Below, piece after piece: positions 8,142 through 15,735 of a stretch of 64,000 nucleotides of DNA. How positions within the stretch are numbered: the first letter of the stretch is position 1; each line of letters opens with the position of its first letter. This stretch comes from Parahoeflea alexandrii (GTDB taxonomy: Bacteria > Pseudomonadota > Alphaproteobacteria > Rhizobiales > Rhizobiaceae). The DNA is taken from positions 496,001 to 560,000 of the forward strand of contig NZ_JAPWHB010000001.1 in assembly GCF_027214025.1 (NCBI RefSeq), read 5' to 3'. Under the pieces are notes generated by a model that was not told the origin of the DNA, did not search any database, and saw only the letters and a list, made by a program, of their open reading frames with translations. The position numbers and the translations under genes are program-made.

Positions 8142-9826
8142 TACCGCCTCCTGAAGCCGGAGAGAGAGGAAAACCGCATCGCTCCGGGACGCGACGAAGC
8201 GGGCCTTGATGGCGACGCCGGCGGTGGTGGAGCCGGCGGCGCGGCAGGCTGTGCCGGTGTGGAAGTTGACGGTGCGGGACGAACCGGCGGTTGTTGTGTC
8301 GCCGCCGATGGCGGTGGCGCCTGAAGCGGCCGGGTTGGCTGTGATTGCCGATCCCCGCCGGATGAGGTTTTCCTGGCGTAGGAGCCGGTGTCGAAACCTT
8401 CGACCCGTCCATTCTGGTCGGTGGCGGTGAAATTGGGGATCCGCGCTCGCTCGCCGCCGCCACCGGTCAGCGATGTCGCCGCCAGCGCATCGGCCGACAG
8501 TCTGACGCCTGCCTTTTCGGCCACCACCTGGCAGCATTCAACCAGCGCGCAGTTCTTCGCCTCGCGCCGGTGTGCCTTCATGTCACCGTCGCGGTAGCTG
8601 TTGAGAATGCGCAGCTCGATCGGGTTCATCCCGACCGTCTCGGCGACCTTGTCCATATGGTTTTCGATCGCGAAGTCGACACCTGTGATCCCAAACCCGC
8701 GCATCGCGGTCGCCGGAGTCCGGTTGGTGTAGACGCAATAGACGTCGGCATAGACATTGGGGATCGTGTAGGGGCCCGGCAGATGCCCGACACCCTTGAT
8801 GATCGCGTAGGACGACAGCCGTGTGTAGGCGCCGCTGTCGAAATAGCCGATGAACTTGCGGGCGGTGATCCGGCCATCCTTGCCGACCGCATCCTTGATG
8901 TACCAGCGTTCGGCTCCGCGCGGCGCGCCGACCTGCATCTCCTCCTCGCGGTCCCAGGCATATTTGCAGGGGCGTCCCGTCAGCATCGCGCCGAGAATGG
9001 CCAGCGGCTCATGGATCGAATCCACCTTGCCGCCAAACCCGCCGCCCACCGTGCCGCCGATGAAGTGCAGCCTTGAAGATGGCGTCTGCAGCACCTTGGC
9101 GGCCGTCCCGAGCGAGAAGAACAGCGCCTGGGTCGAGGTGTAGCAGACATAGCGGTCGTTCTGCTCGGGTGCGGCAATCGCACCGCAGGTCTCGATCGGC
9201 GCCTGCTCGATCGGGGACATCTGGTAACGGCCCTCGACGATATGATCAGCAGTCGCGAAGGCTGCCTCGACATCGCCGAAGCGCAGTTTCTGGTGGTCAT
9301 ACTTGCCGTGGTAGATGAACTTGTTCTGCGGATAGACCTCGCAGACCGTGGGTGCACCCGGCTTGATCGCCTCCTCGACATCAAGCACGTGCGGCAGAAC
9401 CTCCCAGTCGACGCGCACGGCCTGAACCGCTGCCCTCGCCTGAGCCTCGGTCGCCGCAATCACGGCCGCCACCGGTTCACCGCAGTAGGCCACCTTCTGG
9501 GTCGACAGCAACGGTTCGTCATCAATGCCGAAATCGAGCAGGCTCAAAAGCGTGTTCAGATTGGTCGGCACATCACGCCCGGTCAGCACCTTGACGACGC
9601 CGGGCATTTTCTCGGCCTGCGCGGTGTCGATACGGCGAATGCGGGCGTGGTGATGCGGGCTGCGCACGCAACGCATATGCAACAGCCCGTCAAACAGGTG
9701 ATCGTCGAAAAACGGCGAACGGCCGGTGACATGGCCGAGGATGTCCTGGCGCCGGGTCGGCTTGCCGACCTCGTTGAGATTGTCATCGCGCTCGTCGGCA
9801 AAAAACTCCTTGCGGAACTCGATCAT
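8141..9826 (-). CDS. Molybdenum hydroxylase large subunit, N-terminal half
   Basis: This 561-residue protein carries the first half of a CoxL/XdhB-type subunit. Residues about 20-190 form the domain found at the front of aldehyde oxidase/xanthine dehydrogenase proteins. Then come GGGFGGK (261-267) and AMRGFG (374-379). The AYxCSFR loop of true CO dehydrogenase is absent, so CO is an unlikely substrate. After about residue 450 it changes into a Gly/Ser- then Pro/Ala-rich tail (roughly 495-550) ending SLSGFRRR. The missing catalytic half is the next gene, starting one base before this stop codon ends. The enzyme should hydroxylate an aldehyde or N-heterocycle using molybdopterin. It overlaps the 2Fe-2S gene by ATGA. 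Confidence 0.87.
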   Translation of the reverse strand: MIEFRKEFFADERDDNLNEVGKPTRRQDILGHVTGRSPFFDDHLFDGLLHMRCVRSPHHHARIRRIDTAQAEKMPGVVKVLTGRDVPTNLNTLLSLLDFGIDDEPLLSTQKVAYCGEPVAAVIAATEAQARAAVQAVRVDWEVLPHVLDVEEAIKPGAPTVCEVYPQNKFIYHGKYDHQKLRFGDVEAAFATADHIVEGRYQMSPIEQAPIETCGAIAAPEQNDRYVCYTSTQALFFSLGTAAKVLQTPSSRLHFIGGTVGGGFGGKVDSIHEPLAILGAMLTGRPCKYAWDREEEMQVGAPRGAERWYIKDAVGKDGRITARKFIGYFDSGAYTRLSSYAIIKGVGHLPGPYTIPNVYADVYCVYTNRTPATAMRGFGITGVDFAIENHMDKVAETVGMNPIELRILNSYRDGDMKAHRREAKNCALVECCQVVAEKAGVRLSADALAATSLTGGGGERARIPNFTATDQNGRVEGFDTGSYARKTSSGGDRQSQPTRPLQAPPPSAATQQPPVRPAPSTSTPAQPAAPPAPPPPASPSRPASSRPGAMRFSSLSGFRRR

Positions 9827-10299
9827 GCCCGCACCCTCCCCTCGGCCACGGCAAGAATGGCCGAGATGATCGGCTCATAGCCGGTGCAGCGGCACAGATT
9901 GCCCGAAATCGCCTCGATGACTTCGTCCCGCGTCGGGCGCGGATTGTGGTCCAGCAGCGCCCGTGCCGACATCAGCATTCCCGGCGTGCAGTAGCCGCAC
10001 TGGGCGGAGAAATGCTCCATGAAGGCGGTTTGCAGCGGATCCAGCGCTCCGGCCGCCAGACCGCTCGCGGTGCGCACCGCCTTGCCGTCGACGGTTTCCG
10101 CCAGCACCAGGCAGGAAAGCTGTGTCTCGCCGTCGATCAGGACCGTGCAGGCCCCGCACGCGCCCTGGCCACAGCCGTATTTCGGCGACAGATCCCCAAC
10201 ACCGCGCCGGAGAAACTCCAGAAGGTTCTGTCCGTCATCGGCGAAGGCCGCACGGTCCTGGCCGTTGAGCGTGAAATTGACCGGTTTCTTCGCCATCAT
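9823..10299 (-). CDS. Molybdenum hydroxylase 2Fe-2S subunit (CoxS-like)
   Basis: This 158-residue protein has the two cluster-binding patterns of the family. A plant-ferredoxin-type set comprises Cys43, 48, 51 and 63 (CGQGACGACTVL). A four-helix set comprises Cys101, 104, 136 and 138 (CGYC and CRC). It passes electrons from the molybdenum centre to the FAD subunit. Length and motif order are normal. It overlaps the FAD-subunit gene and the large-subunit gene by ATGA at either end, so the three subunits are made together. The start could be the ATG at 10299 or the adjacent one at 10296. Confidence 0.93.
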   Translation of the reverse strand: MMAKKPVNFTLNGQDRAAFADDGQNLLEFLRRGVGDLSPKYGCGQGACGACTVLIDGETQLSCLVLAETVDGKAVRTASGLAAGALDPLQTAFMEHFSAQCGYCTPGMLMSARALLDHNPRPTRDEVIEAISGNLCRCTGYEPIISAILAVAEGRVRA

Positions 10300-11099
10300 C
10301 CTCGCTCCATCTGTTCAAGCAGCCGCTTGAGATAAACACCCGCCACCTCGCGCCGGTACCAGTCGGTGGCAATGGCGTCGGTTGGCGGCGCCAGCCCTTC
10401 CGCTGCCGTTTGTGCGGCGCGGGCAATGGTGTCCGGGTTGAGGGTCTGGCCTTCCAGCGCGCGCTCGGCCGACGCCCCACGCACCGGACCCGCCGCCATG
10501 GCGCCCCAGGCCACGCGCGCACCGCGGATGCGTCCGCCCTCGCGCGGAAGCAGCGCCGCCACCGAGAGCACCGACACGCCCTTGGGCTTGATACGGCTGA
10601 ATTTGACAAATCCGAACGTGCCCGCACTTGGGCGCGGGCATTCGACCGCTGCGACAAGGCCCGGCGAACGCGACCGGTCGCGCAGCAGATCATCGAGCGG
10701 ACGGCCTCCATTCTGTCCGGCGATGACCGCCTGGGCGCCGAGCGCCAAGAGCGCCACCGCGAAATCGCCATAGGGATGCGGCGCGAACAGATTGCCGCCG
10801 ACGGTGCCCATGTTGCGCACCTGCGGGCCGCCGATGAGGCGGGCGACCTTGTGAAGGAAAGCCAGCTCGGGATGCGCAAGTATCTGGCTCATGGTGACGC
10901 CCGCACCTATCGTCACCTTGTCGGAGCTGATCCGGATATCGTTCAACGCCGGATCGGTCGTGCGCACGATCTGGGCGGCGGCGACGCCGGCATTGATGTC
11001 GCGCATGATGATTGTCCCGCCGCCCAGAAAGGTCGCCCCTTGGGCCATCGCCCGGGCAGCTTCGCTCAGCGTTGCAACAGTTTGCACCGTGGTGGTCAT
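10296..11099 (-). CDS. Molybdenum hydroxylase FAD-binding subunit (CoxM-like)
   Basis: This 267-residue protein shows the FAD-binding signatures of the CoxM/XdhA family: FLGGGTIIMRDIN near the N-terminus and RNMGTVGGNLFAPHPYGD around residues 95-112. It completes a three-part hydroxylase and hands electrons to an acceptor, probably the quinone pool or a soluble carrier. The order FAD, 2Fe-2S, large subunit, MoxR, VWA resembles cox operons. It overlaps the end of the upstream SRPBCC gene by four bases (ATGA). Confidence 0.92.
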   Translation of the reverse strand: MTTTVQTVATLSEAARAMAQGATFLGGGTIIMRDINAGVAAAQIVRTTDPALNDIRISSDKVTIGAGVTMSQILAHPELAFLHKVARLIGGPQVRNMGTVGGNLFAPHPYGDFAVALLALGAQAVIAGQNGGRPLDDLLRDRSRSPGLVAAVECPRPSAGTFGFVKFSRIKPKGVSVLSVAALLPREGGRIRGARVAWGAMAAGPVRGASAERALEGQTLNPDTIARAAQTAAEGLAPPTDAIATDWYRREVAGVYLKRLLEQMERG

Positions 11100-11542
11100 T
11101 GCACCTGCTCTCCCAAATGCGCGCGGATCGCATCAAACCCGCCCTGATAGATGTTCTCGCTCACCATTTGCGCCAGTTCCTGCTCCCGGCCTGCGGGCGT
11201 GTCGAACCGGCATTCCCAGTGCCAGAAGGTGCGATCACCGTCGGTCACCGGCAGCAGCCGGACATGGGCAACGTAGTTGAGCAGCGGCACCGGCGTATCG
11301 AGCAGGCAATAGGAGAACGCCATTTCTGAATCCGACAGCGTCAGCAGCTTCTCGCGCAGCTCCGATCCATCCTGGAGATGGAACCTGCGGACACAGCCGA
11401 TCCGGTCGGACTCGTAGCCGCGCTCGATCTTCGAATCCGCCACCACGGGGTGCCAGCTGTCATGACCGTTGAAATCACGCAGCACGCCCCAGACCGCTTC
11501 AACGGGCGCGTCGATGATCGTGCTCTTGACCACCCGGACCAT
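11096..11542 (-). CDS. SRPBCC-family protein, CoxG-like (copy 2)
   Basis: This 148-residue protein has the START/polyketide-cyclase-like pattern: MVRVVKSTIIDAPVEAVW at the N-terminus, then RDFNGHDSWHP, DRIGCVRRFHL and REKLLTLSD. These proteins have a hydrophobic pocket. CoxG-type members are known to help attach CO dehydrogenase to the membrane. It is clearly a paralogue of the next upstream gene (11547-11984), sharing the same motifs in the same order. It is coupled by ATGA to the FAD-subunit gene. A lipid-binding or substrate-binding accessory role for the hydroxylase is the simplest inference. Confidence 0.82.
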   Translation of the reverse strand: MVRVVKSTIIDAPVEAVWGVLRDFNGHDSWHPVVADSKIERGYESDRIGCVRRFHLQDGSELREKLLTLSDSEMAFSYCLLDTPVPLLNYVAHVRLLPVTDGDRTFWHWECRFDTPAGREQELAQMVSENIYQGGFDAIRAHLGEQVQ

Positions 11543-11546
11543 GCCG

Positions 11547-11984
11547 CTATCCCATCATCTGGCGCTTGAGGGCATCGAAGCCTGCCTGGAACACATCGTT
11601 TCCAATGCCCGTCACCAGGCCTTCCGCATCGGCCTCAGCGCACTCGAATTCGGCTGACCACTCGACAAAGGTCCGGTTTCCATCGGTGACCGGGGTCAGC
11701 CGCAACGTCGCCACATAGTCGGTCAGCGGCATCGGGCTTTCCAGGATTGCGTAGGTGCAGAACATGTCGAAGTCCGACAGTCCAAGCAGCTTTTCGCGGA
11801 TCCGGTCGCCATTCTGCAGGTGAAAGTCCCGGACACATCCGACCCGGTCGGCCGGCTCGCCATTCTCGATTCGGCTGTCGCGGATGCGCGGATGCCAGCG
11901 CGGCAGACCGTTGAAATCGCGAACCCGCTCCCAGACCTTCGCCGCCGGGGCTTCTATGACGGAGGAGATGTAAACGCGCGGCAT
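11547..11984 (-). CDS. SRPBCC-family protein, CoxG-like (copy 1)
   Basis: This 145-residue protein is a tandem paralogue of the gene at 11096-11542. It shares IEAPAAKVWERVRDFNG, WHPRIRDSRIE, DRVGCVRDFHLQ, REKLLGLSD and LTDYVATLRLTPVTDG. Its ATG immediately follows the TAG of the flotillin-like gene with no gap, so the two are probably co-translated. Two related pocket proteins side by side may form a heterodimer or serve two ligands. The function beyond the fold is not known. Confidence 0.82.
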   Translation of the reverse strand: MPRVYISSVIEAPAAKVWERVRDFNGLPRWHPRIRDSRIENGEPADRVGCVRDFHLQNGDRIREKLLGLSDFDMFCTYAILESPMPLTDYVATLRLTPVTDGNRTFVEWSAEFECAEADAEGLVTGIGNDVFQAGFDALKRQMMG

Positions 11985-14879
11985 CTACTTCTTCTCCTTG
12001 TCTGCGGGCTTGGCGTCGTCGGCTTTCGGGGTTGCGGCCTTCTTGGCCTCAGTGGCGACACGCTGCATGTCGCTTGCCTCCCGGATCAGGCCGCCCTGCT
12101 TGGACAGGTTTGAACCGTCGATACCGATGTCGCTGAGCAGGCTGTCGATCAGCGGGGCCTGCACTCTGTAGCGCAGTGCCGAGTTGATCACCTCATCGGT
12201 CGGGCTGCCGCCGCCGTCACTGCGCCCGCCGCCATGAATGCCGTCGAGCTGCATGATCCGGATATCCTGGATCTTCTCGAGCGGCTTGACGCTGGCGGCA
12301 ACGATGCCTTCGACATGCTCGAGCAGCTTGCGGCGGAACAGCGATGCGCGTGCGGGATCGGTGAGCACGTTTTCGGCCTCGTTGATGAGCCGCTGCGCTT
12401 CCGCCTGGACCGCCAGCCGCACCCTTTCGCCCTCGGCAATCGCCTGAGCCTCGGCAGCCGCCTTTTCCGCCATCAGCACATCGATCGACTTGCGCCGGTT
12501 GGCAGCTTCGGTTTCGCGGACGGTCTTGACCTTCTCCTCGGCCTGGGCGGCTTGCGCCCTGGCGGCATCGGCCTTGGCGCGGGCAGCGCTCTCCTCGAGG
12601 CTCTTCTGCGACAGCGAGATGGCCTTTTCGATCTGAACCGTCTCGACTTCGCGCTCGCGCTCGACCTCCAGACGCCGGCGTTCGGTCTCGTGACTGATGC
12701 GGATTTCATCGAGCCCGCGCTCGGAGGCGATCCGTGCCCGCTCGATGTCCTCGCGGCTTTCGATCTCTGCCTCGCGCAGGGCCTGAACCCGGGCGATCTC
12801 AAGCTGTTCAAGCGACCGGCGCCGTTCCAGCCTGGCCGCCTCCAGAGCCCGCTCGCGCTCGACTTCCGCGGTCTCGACATCGCGTTTCGCCGAGATCTGG
12901 GCCTGCTGCACCGCCGCGTCCGCAGCCGCACGTTTGCTCTTGTGGTCGGCAAGTGCCACGACACTCGCCTGTTCGGCTTCCTCGACCGAACGCTTGCGGT
13001 CGATCTCGATCACCTCGCGGCTCTTCTGGCTGGCGATGCGGTCCTTTTCCAGAGCCAGTTCGGTCGCCAGCCGCTTCTTCTCGGTTGCCTCGCGGCGGGC
13101 GATCTCGGCTGCTTCGAGTTCTTCCTCCTTGACGATCTCGCGGGCGCGGATCTCCTGTTCGGCGGCGATCCGCTCGGCCTCGACAGTCCGCTTCTGCGCG
13201 ATCCGCGCCTGTTCCACCGCCTCGTCGGCGGCCACCCTCGCCTCGTCGATGATGCGGTTGCGGGTGATTTCGCGGTTCCTGGTGTCTTCGTCCGCGGCAA
13301 TCCGCGTTGCCGCGATCTGCTTTTCGCGGGAGATGCGCGCGGCTTCGATGGCTTCGCCGGCCGCGATTTCGGCCGCTTCCACCGCCTGCTGCCGCGATAT
13401 TTCCAACTCCCGGATCCGCTGGTCTTCGGCGATGCGCGCCTCGCTGACCTCGGCAGCCTGCAGGATCCGCAGCCTTTCGACCGCCTCGCGGGCCGCAATC
13501 TCAGCTTCCTCCAGCCCCTGCTGACGGGCGATCTCGCGGCGGCGGATGTCTTCCTCGCCCTTGATGCGGGTCTGGGCGATGATCAGGGTTTGCGCCATCC
13601 GCGCCCTTTCGGTTTCCTCCTGGGCCTTGATTTCCGCCTGCTCGACCGTCCGCTGTCGTTCGATCTCGAGCGACTGGGTATCCTTGTCCTTGGCGATCCG
13701 CGCCTCGGTCACGGCGCGCTCCTGGGCGATGCGTGCTTTCTCGGTTGCCTCGCGGGCGGCGATTTCGGCTTCTTCCAGGGTTTTCTGGCGGGCTATCTCG
13801 CGCGAGCGCGTGTCCTGTTCATTGGCGATCCGGGCTTCCGCCACCGCGCGCTCCTGCAGGATCCGCGCGGTCTCGGTCGCTTCGCGCGCGGCGATCTCTT
13901 CTGCTTCATCTGCCGACGCACGGGCGATTTCCCGCGCCCTGATTTCACGTTCGGAGCTGATCCGGGCCTCGGCGATGCCGCGTTCATTGGCGATCCGCGC
14001 CTTTTCGATCGTCTCACGGGCGCTGATCTGGGCGGATTCGGCTTCGGTCTCGCGTTCGGCCCGCTCACGCGCCAGTTGCGCCCGCTGCTGCGCACGGCGG
14101 AATTCGACTTCCCGCTCCTGGTCAAGCCGCGCTTCCTCGCTGGCGCGCTCGATATCGAGTGCCTGCTTCTCGGCCTCCAGGTTTCGGGTGCGGATCTGGA
14201 TCATCGAATCCTGTTCGATGTCGTTGCGCAGCTTGCGGCGGGCCTCAATGTCCCGGATCAGATCGGTCAGACCTTCAGCGTCAAACCGGTTGGACGGATT
14301 GAAGTATTCCAGCGGCGTCTGGTCGACATCGATGATCGCCACGCTTTCCAGCTCGAGCCCGTTCTTGGTCAGATCCTCCTGGGCCACCTCGCGCAGACGC
14401 GTCACATAGGTTGAACGGTTCTCGTGCATCTCGCCCATCGTCATCTCGGCAGCGATGGCGCGCATGGCGCTTTCGAACTTGCCCGACAACAGCCCGTGCA
14501 GATTGCTTGCTTCCAGCGTGCGGCGGCCAAGCGTCGATGCCGCCATCGACACCGAGGCCTTGGACGGATTGACCCGGACATAGAACTCGGCCTCGACATC
14601 GACGCGCATCCGGTCCTTGGTGATCAGCGCCGTCTCGTTCTTGCGCGCCACCGCCAGAGGCAGGGTGTTCATGTTGACCGGCGTTATTTCGTGGATGATC
14701 GGCCAGACGAAGGCGCCGCCGTCGATCACCACCTTCTCGCCCAGGAAGCCGGTTCGGACGAACGCCACCTCCTTGGTCGAACGCCGATACAACCACTGCA
14801 TCACCCAGTAGATGATGGCGATCACCACCACAGCCAGAATAAGCCACAAGATCAGTTGTCCGATGATCTGTCCCGTCAT
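11985..14879 (-). CDS. Flotillin/SPFH-domain membrane protein with giant coiled coil
   Basis: This 964-residue protein starts with one transmembrane segment (about residues 7-30), followed by an SPFH/band-7 domain (about 35-215, including GEKVVIDGG and NPSNRFDAEG). A very long charged Glu/Arg/Ala-rich coiled coil runs from about 220 to 830. Within it, residues 316-623 are seven repeats of exactly 44 residues, each opening near REIAR and containing AEIAAREA. Forty-four is four hendecads, which suggests a right-handed or nearly straight coil. The C-terminal 130 residues resemble the oligomerisation end of flotillins and finish with a Lys/Asp-rich tail. Flotillins scaffold membrane microdomains. 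This one is encoded between the transporter and the molybdenum hydroxylase genes, so it may anchor that machinery. Confidence 0.85.
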   Translation of the reverse strand: MTGQIIGQLILWLILAVVVIAIIYWVMQWLYRRSTKEVAFVRTGFLGEKVVIDGGAFVWPIIHEITPVNMNTLPLAVARKNETALITKDRMRVDVEAEFYVRVNPSKASVSMAASTLGRRTLEASNLHGLLSGKFESAMRAIAAEMTMGEMHENRSTYVTRLREVAQEDLTKNGLELESVAIIDVDQTPLEYFNPSNRFDAEGLTDLIRDIEARRKLRNDIEQDSMIQIRTRNLEAEKQALDIERASEEARLDQEREVEFRRAQQRAQLARERAERETEAESAQISARETIEKARIANERGIAEARISSEREIRAREIARASADEAEEIAAREATETARILQERAVAEARIANEQDTRSREIARQKTLEEAEIAAREATEKARIAQERAVTEARIAKDKDTQSLEIERQRTVEQAEIKAQEETERARMAQTLIIAQTRIKGEEDIRRREIARQQGLEEAEIAAREAVERLRILQAAEVSEARIAEDQRIRELEISRQQAVEAAEIAAGEAIEAARISREKQIAATRIAADEDTRNREITRNRIIDEARVAADEAVEQARIAQKRTVEAERIAAEQEIRAREIVKEEELEAAEIARREATEKKRLATELALEKDRIASQKSREVIEIDRKRSVEEAEQASVVALADHKSKRAAADAAVQQAQISAKRDVETAEVERERALEAARLERRRSLEQLEIARVQALREAEIESREDIERARIASERGLDEIRISHETERRRLEVEREREVETVQIEKAISLSQKSLEESAARAKADAARAQAAQAEEKVKTVRETEAANRRKSIDVLMAEKAAAEAQAIAEGERVRLAVQAEAQRLINEAENVLTDPARASLFRRKLLEHVEGIVAASVKPLEKIQDIRIMQLDGIHGGGRSDGGGSPTDEVINSALRYRVQAPLIDSLLSDIGIDGSNLSKQGGLIREASDMQRVATEAKKAATPKADDAKPADKEKK
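13011..13934 (-). repeat. Seven in-frame 132-bp units encoding 44-residue coiled-coil repeats
   Basis: Translated units begin at residues 316, 360, 404, 448, 492, 536 and 580 of the SPFH protein, each exactly 44 residues with no insertions. Shared positions include REIAR or LEI-R at the start, EAEIAAREA in the middle and EARIA near the end. The DNA units have diverged in sequence, so this is an old amplification maintained for its length and heptad/hendecad pattern. It is not a recent slippage product. Confidence 0.75.
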
Positions 14880-14905
14880 CTCTTCCTCCCCTGGCGCGTT
14901 GCCAG

Positions 14906-15733
14906 TTACTTGCCTGCTATGCGCTTGAATGCGCGGGTCTGCTCAGTCAAAGCCACCTCGGTGGGAAGCCGCTCCATCGATGAAGCGCCGTAAAAACCGT
15001 GGCAGGTGGATGTGTTTTTCAAAACGTAATCAGCATCTTCGGGCATGGCGACGGGGCCGCCATGAACCAGGATGATCGCGTCCTTGTTCACCCTCAGCGC
15101 CGCTTCCGCCCAGCGGTCGACCAGCGCCGGACAGTCTTTGAGCGTCAAGGCTGTCTCCGCTCCGATTGCTCCCCCGGTGGTCAGGCCGAGATGGCAGACG
15201 ATCACGTCCGCCCCGGCCCTGGCCATCGCCTCGGCGTCCTCCTCGCAAAAGACATAGGGCGTGGTCAGCATGTCCTTGGCCCGCGCCTTGGCAATCATGT
15301 CGACCTCGAGCCCGTAGGACATTCCGGTCTCTTCGAGATTGGCGCGGAAGGTGCCGTCGATCAGACCCACGGTCGGAAAGTTCTGGACGCCTGAGAATCC
15401 GACGCGTTTGAGCTCGTCGAGAAACACGTCCATGATCCGGAACGGGTCGGTGGCGCAGACGCCGGCCAGCACCGGCGTCGACTTGACCACCGGCAGCACC
15501 TCGCCGGCCATTTCGAGCACGATGGCGTTCGCATCGCCATAGGGCATCAGACCGGCCAGGCTTCCACGCCCCGCCATGCGGTAACGGCCGGAATTGTAGA
15601 TCACGATCAGATCGATCCCGCCGGCTTCTTCGCATTTGGCGGACAGGCCGGTGCCGGCGCCACCGCCGATGATCGGCTCACCTGCGGCGATCATGGCCCG
15701 GAATTTTTGGAGAATTGCGTCTCTGCCGATCAT
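14906..15733 (-). CDS. PEP-hydrolase-like TIM-barrel protein
   Basis: This 275-residue protein belongs to the family annotated as phosphoenolpyruvate hydrolase-like or TIM-barrel signal transduction protein. It shows [39 protein letters not shown] and a C-terminal [10 protein letters not shown]. The same family forms the C-terminal half of plant Tm-1 proteins and is commonly encoded next to UPF0261 genes. Here the UPF0261 domain is in the neighbouring gene, two bases away. The reaction is not firmly established for the family. The start has an AGAGG seven bases upstream. Confidence 0.82.
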   Translation of the reverse strand: MIGRDAILQKFRAMIAAGEPIIGGGAGTGLSAKCEEAGGIDLIVIYNSGRYRMAGRGSLAGLMPYGDANAIVLEMAGEVLPVVKSTPVLAGVCATDPFRIMDVFLDELKRVGFSGVQNFPTVGLIDGTFRANLEETGMSYGLEVDMIAKARAKDMLTTPYVFCEEDAEAMARAGADVIVCHLGLTTGGAIGAETALTLKDCPALVDRWAEAALRVNKDAIILVHGGPVAMPEDADYVLKNTSTCHGFYGASSMERLPTEVALTEQTRAFKRIAGK

Positions 15734-15735
15734 GA

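Noticed and set aside
7119-8537. A 472-codon frame suggesting that the molybdenum hydroxylase gene is frameshifted
   Set aside because: The portion upstream of 8141 has no family similarity and overlaps a Pro-rich tail in the other frame. A TAATG junction with AGGAGG shows two real genes.
7119-11099. Aerobic carbon-monoxide dehydrogenase
   Set aside because: The gene order resembles cox, but the active-site loop AYxCSFR is absent from the large subunit, where MRGFG occupies the corresponding region. CO oxidation is therefore not supported.
12234-14414. A 726-codon plus-strand open frame opposite the SPFH gene
   Set aside because: It is an antisense shadow of the GC-rich coiled-coil sequence. 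Its composition follows the opposite strand, and it has no recognisable motif.
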